Shown: positions 5,574 to 9,686 of the stretch, in pieces | How the letters are laid out: each line of letters starts with the position of its first letter | Numbering within the stretch: position 1 is the stretch's first letter | Source: a bacterium | GTDB lineage: Bacteria > JAJVIF01 > JAGGVT01 | Assembly (NCBI GenBank): GCA_021157815.1 | Contig: JAGGVT010000108.1 | Span: forward strand, 1-9,686 | Direction of reading: 5' to 3' | Length of the DNA: 9,686 nt | Notes under the pieces: generated by a model | Databases searched by the model: none | What the model saw: only the letters and a program-made list of their open reading frames with translations | What the model was told of the DNA's origin: nothing | Position numbers and translations under genes: made by a program

Positions 5574-6715
5574 AGTGAAACCTGCGAATTGTCACCAAGC
5601 ATCGCGCGAACAGCTTTGGGACGCTCTCCGCTCATTGTCATCAGCGAATTCTTTCCCAACACACAGTCAGCCAGGCGTGTGTCAATATCTATTATTTCAG
5701 CTCCCTCCATGATAATTGAATGTTCTATTTCACTCCCTCTAATCTGAACACCCGGTCCTATTGATGTGAAAGGACCGATATATGAGTTTTCGATTTTAGC
5801 TTCCTTCCCAATGATAACAGGGCCACGAATGCGTGAATCCATAATCAGGGCTTCCTTATGGGCGATCACATTGCCCTCAATGGGCTGCTGTCCCCTTATT
5901 TCGCATTGCACATCCCGGCCAATGTTCTGCAGAACAAGACGGTTGGCATCGAGCAAATCATCCTTTTTGCCGGTATCCTTCCACCAGCCATTGACCATGC
6001 TTGGCCGGACAGTATAACCGCTAGTGATTAAAAACTGGATTGCGTCCGTGATCTCAAGCTCCCCGCGCGCGGAGGGCCTTATGTTTTCACAAGCTTGAAA
6101 GATACGCTTATCGAATAAATATACTCCGACCAGAGCAAGATTGCTTCTTGGTTCAGCCGGTTTCTCAACCAGGCGGGTAACATTTCCCATCCTGTCAACT
6201 TCCGCCACTCCGAACTGCTGCGGATTTGGAACAGTTGTCAGCAGGATAAGCGAATTCGCGCGGGTTTTTTCATATTCAGCGATGATGTCATGCAAACCGT
6301 CTCTTAGAATGTTGTCGCCGAGATACATGCAGAATTTGTCATCGCGAATAAAATCGCGGGAGATTTTAACAGCATGGGCAAGTCCCAAAGGCGATTCCTG
6401 CTGAATGTATGTAATGTTCACTTTCCACCGGCTGCCGTCGCCGCACGCGGAACGAATATCGCGATGCGTATCCCCGACAACAATTCCAATATCCTCAATG
6501 CCAACATCAGCCATTGCCTCGATTCCATAGAAGAGAATGGGTTTGTTCGCGACCGGAATAAGTTGTTTCGCGGATGTGTACGTTAACGGCCTGAGACGGG
6601 TTCCCTTGCCGCCGGCAAGAATTAACCCTTTCATTTTGATTTTTGGTTTACGTTTCCAGTCGTCCATGGATTCATGCCTGACGGCGCGTGAATCGATTCC
6701 TGGTGACTTTGCCAT
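5570..6715 (-). CDS. rmlA: Glucose-1-phosphate thymidylyltransferase, long form, 381 aa
   Basis: Joins dTTP and glucose 1-phosphate to make dTDP-glucose, the first step toward dTDP-rhamnose and related sugars of surface polysaccharides. The nucleotidyltransferase domain runs from residue 28 to about 265: LILAGGKGTRLRPLT (31-45) binds the nucleotide, followed by PLGLAHAV (109-116), YLGDNIL (131-137), EKP (184-186), GELEITDAI (218-226) and WWKDTGKKDDLLDAN (244-258). Residues 280-360 form hexapeptide turns of a left-handed beta helix, the mark of the long (TIGR01208-type) form. The start at 6715 is favoured by GGAGGG 8 nt upstream. It adds a basic 27-residue extension before the usual MKGLILAGG start at 6634, which has no good ribosome-binding site. 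No rmlB, rmlC or rmlD is in view. A related sugar-phosphate nucleotidyltransferase with another substrate is possible. Confidence 0.9.
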   Translation of the reverse strand: MAKSPGIDSRAVRHESMDDWKRKPKIKMKGLILAGGKGTRLRPLTYTSAKQLIPVANKPILFYGIEAMADVGIEDIGIVVGDTHRDIRSACGDGSRWKVNITYIQQESPLGLAHAVKISRDFIRDDKFCMYLGDNILRDGLHDIIAEYEKTRANSLILLTTVPNPQQFGVAEVDRMGNVTRLVEKPAEPRSNLALVGVYLFDKRIFQACENIRPSARGELEITDAIQFLITSGYTVRPSMVNGWWKDTGKKDDLLDANRLVLQNIGRDVQCEIRGQQPIEGNVIAHKEALIMDSRIRGPVIIGKEAKIENSYIGPFTSIGPGVQIRGSEIEHSIIMEGAEIIDIDTRLADCVLGKNSLMTMSGERPKAVRAMLGDNSQVSL

Positions 6716-6723
6716 TACTTTAT

Positions 6724-6729
6724 CCCTCC
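6724..6729 (-). promoter_or_regulatory. Ribosome-binding site that fixes the rmlA start
   Basis: GGAGGG on the minus strand lies 8 nt before the ATG at 6715. The internal ATG at 6634, where typical homologues begin, is preceded by an A-rich stretch with only GGAAACG about 20 nt away. This supports translation of the 27-residue extension. Confidence 0.75.
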
Positions 6730-6769
6730 GGCAGATTCTGAGAGAATTAATAATATGTGAATTTATTTT

Positions 6770-6797
6770 ATCATATTTTAAGAAACATAAAAGGCAA
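6770..6797 (-). promoter_or_regulatory. Possible promoter of the rmlA-methyltransferase operon
   Basis: The minus strand has TTGCCT (6792-6797; 4 of 6), a 16-nt spacer, then TATGAT (6770-6775; 5 of 6). Transcription would start near 6763, about 48 nt before the ATG at 6715. The whole 6716-6860 gap is AT-rich and serves two divergent genes, so chance matches are likely. I could not settle on a plus-strand promoter for the DUF401 gene. Confidence 0.4.
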
Positions 6798-6860
6798 AAA
6801 TCAAACGAACCTCATCTCTTTAACTTACACGCTATCAATGGTTTAATACTGCATGTTGAT

Positions 6861-8186
6861 TTGGAAGCGACACTGAAAATAGCGGTTATTTTCATCCTGC
6901 TGATAATACTTATCAGGAGGAAGATGGACATTGAATGGGCAATGATGCTTGGCTGTCTTGGCCTTTGGTTGCTTTTTCTTTTCCCGCCGGCAGCCGTTAA
7001 GGCTATGTCCTCCGGTTCATTCGCTCCGGTGGGCGGAGCAACTGTTGAGTTTCTTCGAGAAATTCTCTATGGCGCAATCGACACCGACACGCTGCTTCTA
7101 ATAGGAACTGTTTACACAATCACAGTTCTTGGTTCATTCATGGATATCTCCGGGCATTTGAAGAAACTCATGGAATCCCTTGGCGAACTAATGCGGGACA
7201 GCCGTTATGTCGCCGCCATTGCGCCATCCTTAATCGGTCTGATGCCGATGCCGGGAGGAGCGTTGTTCAGCTGTCCCATGGTTGAGGAGGTCGGGAAACC
7301 GATTGGGCTGACAAATACTCGCATGGCTGCTATCAATTTTTGGTTCAGGCATGTTTGGGAATATGTCTGGCCCCTGTATCCGGGAATCCTGATGATGTCC
7401 GCAATCTTCAGAGTTGATATCCGCACGATAATGCTTGTCCATGCTCCGTTGACGCTCGCAACCATAATTTTCGGTTTGATTTTCCTGATTCTGCCTGTGA
7501 AAAAACCGCCTCGAAACGGTGTTTTTCACACACTGCGGGAGAATATCGGGAAAATTTTCCTCGCGCTCTGGCCGCTGTTGATAATTATCGTATTCACGAT
7601 GATGCCTTTCCCTAATCCGGACTTGTTCACTATGCAAGCTGACGCACTGACTCGAACTAAACTGCTTTTAGGGCTTATTCTAAGCACAATCGCATATGGG
7701 ATAGCCAATAGAATCAATTACAAATCCACTTTGGATGTAATTATTATCTGCCTGAGGAAACACACAATCATGCTTGTTCTTTCCATCATGCTGTTCAAGC
7801 ATCTAGTCGAGCATACTGGCGCGGCGGTTGAGATGGCTCCATTTTTCGCGCAGATGGGCCTGCCTCCAATAGTTGTGATTTTCCTCCTTTGTTTCATAGT
7901 CGGATTACTCACCGGAATAACAATCGGATATGTTGGAATCTGTTTCCCAATAATCATGCCACTTATCGGAGCAAGCGGCTCCATTGACCTCGGATTGATG
8001 CAGTTCGCATTCGCAACCGGATTCGTCGCCGTCATGCTGACACCCGTTCATTTGTGTTTTTCGCTGACACGAGACTATTTCGATGTCGAATGGGGTGGTA
8101 TGTATAAATTGATAATCCCATGCTCGTTGCTTGTGTTAGCGGTGAGCCTTGTGATTGCGCTGATTGGCCTGCCTGATTGGGGTTAG
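6861..8186 (+). CDS. DUF401-family integral membrane transporter-like protein, 441 aa
   Basis: Very hydrophobic, with roughly ten or more membrane segments (for example 5-19, 27-43, 75-95, 190-212, 233-248, 266-282, 302-315, 336-372, 382-400, 415-436). It matches the DUF401/TIGR00529 pattern: LIGLMPMPGGALFSCPMV (124-141), NFWFRHVWEYVWPLYPG (159-175), FIVGLLTGITIGYVGICFP (345-363) and LTPVHLCFSLTRDYF (393-407). These proteins are related to ion-transporter-superfamily carriers; the substrate is unknown. The start is uncertain. TTG at 6861 keeps the first membrane segment (LKIAVIFILLIILIRRK) but lacks a clear Shine-Dalgarno. ATG at 6924 would give 420 aa; it has AGGAGG only 3 nt upstream and would lose that segment. 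The frame stays open back to 6537, but this would overlap rmlA and is not credible. The gene is divergent from rmlA. Confidence 0.82.
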   Translation: MEATLKIAVIFILLIILIRRKMDIEWAMMLGCLGLWLLFLFPPAAVKAMSSGSFAPVGGATVEFLREILYGAIDTDTLLLIGTVYTITVLGSFMDISGHLKKLMESLGELMRDSRYVAAIAPSLIGLMPMPGGALFSCPMVEEVGKPIGLTNTRMAAINFWFRHVWEYVWPLYPGILMMSAIFRVDIRTIMLVHAPLTLATIIFGLIFLILPVKKPPRNGVFHTLRENIGKIFLALWPLLIIIVFTMMPFPNPDLFTMQADALTRTKLLLGLILSTIAYGIANRINYKSTLDVIIICLRKHTIMLVLSIMLFKHLVEHTGAAVEMAPFFAQMGLPPIVVIFLLCFIVGLLTGITIGYVGICFPIIMPLIGASGSIDLGLMQFAFATGFVAVMLTPVHLCFSLTRDYFDVEWGGMYKLIIPCSLLVLAVSLVIALIGLPDWG

Positions 8187-8209
8187 AGATTTTGAGTTGT
8201 GTTTTCCTC

Positions 8210-8408
8210 CCCTGGGAGCGCTGGTCTCTGACCGGCACTTGAACAGACTGGCAGATACGAATTAAAATACACTAACATTTAGACTAAATTATTTTCGACT
8301 CTTTTTATAAAAGAAATATTGCGGTTAAGGCATTTGAATTGTTAATGTCAGGTTGTGTTGTTCTATTTAGCTTGTACAAGTGCCGGTCAGAGACCAGCGC
8401 TCCCAGGG
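8210..8408. repeat. Two perfect 32-bp inverted arms around a 135-bp spacer
   Basis: The left arm, 8210-8241, starts CCCTGGGAGCGCTGGTCTCT and ends ACCGGCACTTG. The right arm, 8377-8408, is its exact reverse complement. Each arm contains an AGCGCT palindrome and a short internal dyad (GGTC-TCT-GACC). The arms are GC-rich and the spacer is AT-rich. No flanking direct repeat is visible. Either this is one MITE-like foldback of 199 bp, or two copies of a short dispersed repeat inserted in opposite directions. The 'GGGAGCGC...' start is familiar to me from intergenic repeats in other bacteria, from memory only. Confidence 0.85.
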
Positions 8409-8433
8409 AGATACAAACTGATTCCAGGAAGAT

Positions 8434-8461
8434 AAAAAAAGCCTCCCGTGAAGGGGGCTTT
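8434..8461 (-). terminator. Intrinsic terminator of groEL
   Basis: On the minus strand the hairpin reads AAAGCCCCC, loop of about 5 nt, CGGGAGGCTTT. It has 8 Watson-Crick pairs plus a wobble and one mismatch, and runs into a tract of seven T (8434-8440). It starts 28 nt past the groEL stop at 8490. Confidence 0.85.
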
Positions 8462-8489
8462 GTAAATTTCATTAATTGGAATACGCGTA

Positions 8490-9686
8490 TTAGTATCCGC
8501 CCATACCACCCATGCCACCCATGCCACCCATGTCGCCACCGGGCGGCATTGCAGGGGCTTTGTCATCTTCGGGCTTGTCAGCGATTAGTGTTTCAGTGGT
8601 GAGAAGCATACCGGCGATTGACGCCGCGTTCTCAAGCGCCGCTCTTGTAACGAGAGTCGGATCGATAATTCCGCTCTTTACAAGGTCCTCATATTTCTCG
8701 GATGCCGCGTTGAATCCGTGATGTTCTTTCAGGTCTTTGACTTTCTCGAGAACAACAGAACCCTCATGTCCCGCGTTGTTTGCGATGAGCTTAATTGGCT
8801 CGGCAAGCGCACGCTTGACAATGTTGATTCCGATTTGAACATCGCCCTCAACTTTGAGTTTCTCGATTGCGGAAGCTGCTCGAACGAGCGCTACACCGCC
8901 GCCGGTTACTACGCCTTCCTCAACTGCCGCTCGTGTAGCGGAGAGAGCATCCTCATAACGATGCTTTCGCTCTTTGAGTTCAGTCTCTGTCGGCGCTCCA
9001 ACTTTGATAACGCCAATTCCGCCGGAGAGTTTCGCATGTCGTTCCTGCAGTTTCTCGCGATCCCAGTCGGATGTTGTCCTGTCGATTTCGGCTTTAATCT
9101 GGGCAACTCTGCCATTGATATCAGCTTTTTTGCCTTGACCCTCGACGATTGTTGTTGTGTCTTTTGTGATTCTGATTTTCTTCGCCTGGCCAAGCTGATC
9201 CATCTCGATCGTGTCGAGCTTGTAGCCAAGGTCGTCTGAGAAGAAAGTTCCGCCTGTGAGAACAGCGATATCCTGCATCATTTCCTTGCGCCTGTCGCCG
9301 TAACCCGGTGCTTTTACCGCAACACAATTCAATGTGCCGCGAAGCTTATTGACCACGAGTGTAGCGAGAGCCTCGCCCTCGATATCCTCGGCGAAAATCG
9401 CGAGAGGCATGCCTTTCTTCGCAATCTTCTCAAGCAGTGGAACAATATCCTGAATCGCGCTGATCTTCTTTTCCCAAAGGAGAATGTAAGCGTTCTCAAG
9501 AACCGCTTCCATGTTCTCTTTGTCGGTGACCATGTAAGGTGAGATGTAGCCCTTGTCGAGCTGCATACCCTCAACAATTTCAAATGTTGTTTCAGTTCCC
9601 TTTGATTCCTCGACAGTGATTACGCCGTCTTTTCCTACTTTGTCCATGACATCTGAAATGACATCGCCAATCTCAGGATCGTTTCC
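8490..9686 (-). CDS. groEL: Chaperonin GroEL, C-terminal 398 aa (5' end outside window)
   Basis: The 60-kDa chaperonin folds cytosolic proteins in an ATP-driven double ring with GroES. The reading frame is open through the right edge ([13 protein letters not shown] before the first Met), so about 150 N-terminal residues lie outside. Recognisable parts are: the apical domain with [11 protein letters not shown] (where E. coli has GYLSPYFINK) and [40 protein letters not shown]; and the hinge and equatorial return [27 protein letters not shown] and [24 protein letters not shown], with the Asp matching the E. coli catalytic Asp398. The C-terminus is a flexible GGM-repeat tail ending GGMGGY. An intrinsic terminator follows. 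Whether groES precedes it cannot be seen. Confidence 0.98.
   Translation of the reverse strand, partial: GNDPEIGDVISDVMDKVGKDGVITVEESKGTETTFEIVEGMQLDKGYISPYMVTDKENMEAVLENAYILLWEKKISAIQDIVPLLEKIAKKGMPLAIFAEDIEGEALATLVVNKLRGTLNCVAVKAPGYGDRRKEMMQDIAVLTGGTFFSDDLGYKLDTIEMDQLGQAKKIRITKDTTTIVEGQGKKADINGRVAQIKAEIDRTTSDWDREKLQERHAKLSGGIGVIKVGAPTETELKERKHRYEDALSATRAAVEEGVVTGGGVALVRAASAIEKLKVEGDVQIGINIVKRALAEPIKLIANNAGHEGSVVLEKVKDLKEHHGFNAASEKYEDLVKSGIIDPTLVTRAALENAASIAGMLLTTETLIADKPEDDKAPAMPPGGDMGGMGGMGGMGGY

Larger units (their letters stand above)
8187..8489. other. Gene-free gap between convergent DUF401 and groEL genes
   Basis: These 303 bases hold the two 32-bp inverted arms (8210-8241 and 8377-8408), their AT-rich 135-bp spacer, and the groEL terminator (8434-8461). 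I see no gene, and no separate intrinsic terminator for the plus-strand DUF401 gene. Confidence 0.7.

Noticed and set aside
3633-6715. A complete restriction-modification or BREX/DISARM-type defence locus
   Set aside because: Only one methyltransferase is present. Its neighbours are rmlA and an envelope protein, with no nuclease, helicase or other defence component.
6537-6860. Plus-strand open frame continuing upstream of the DUF401 gene to 6537 (549 aa in all)
   Set aside because: It runs antisense through the rmlA start and its ribosome-binding site, has no membrane-protein character and no Shine-Dalgarno. It is a shadow frame.
9645-9647. groEL start at the first in-frame ATG
   Set aside because: The frame continues upstream to the window edge with typical GroEL sequence ([11 protein letters not shown]), so this is an internal Met near E. 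coli residue 166.

Overview
The window suits an uncultivated Gram-negative bacterium of moderate GC. The signs are a lipoprotein with a Gln at position +2, a CsgG-like exported protein, a bacterial GroEL with a Gly-Met tail, and good GGAGG ribosome-binding sites. The density of dispersed palindromic repeats recalls candidate-phylum genomes of the FCB type (for example Zixibacteria). That placement is an impression from memory and is not shown by the sequence.

Layout. The left third (160-3354) holds three separate minus-strand genes for exported proteins: a CsgG/FlgT-like protein, a 148-residue lipoprotein and a 336-residue protein of unknown function. Each has its own strong Shine-Dalgarno, and two have a recognisable TATAAT promoter. 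The middle (3633-6715) is a two-gene minus-strand operon. A long-form glucose-1-phosphate thymidylyltransferase (RmlA type) overlaps a 646-residue Eco57I/TaqI-like adenine-N6 DNA methyltransferase by an ATGA. Divergent from it on the plus strand (6861-8186) is a DUF401-type integral membrane protein. The right end (8490-9686) is the 3' two thirds of groEL on the minus strand, with a clear intrinsic terminator.

The unusual part lies between the genes. Every sizeable gap except the rmlA/DUF401 promoter gap carries a different structured repeat: an 87-bp tandem duplication at the left edge; a possible three-way-junction foldback (1266-1380) followed by a GC-rich dispersed-repeat-like palindrome (1395-1430); a 210-bp MITE-like element with 22-bp terminal inverted repeats and an exact 8-bp target duplication (2125-2350); a double-hairpin element with compensatory changes (3554-3626); and two perfect 32-bp inverted arms (8210-8408). 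No transposase gene is present, so all would depend on machinery elsewhere.

I see no multi-gene defence or biosynthetic system. The genes look like ordinary housekeeping and envelope functions. The methyltransferase has no restriction partner here. The most informative new observations are the MITE-like element, with ends that resemble the ISL3 family, and the three-way-junction foldback.
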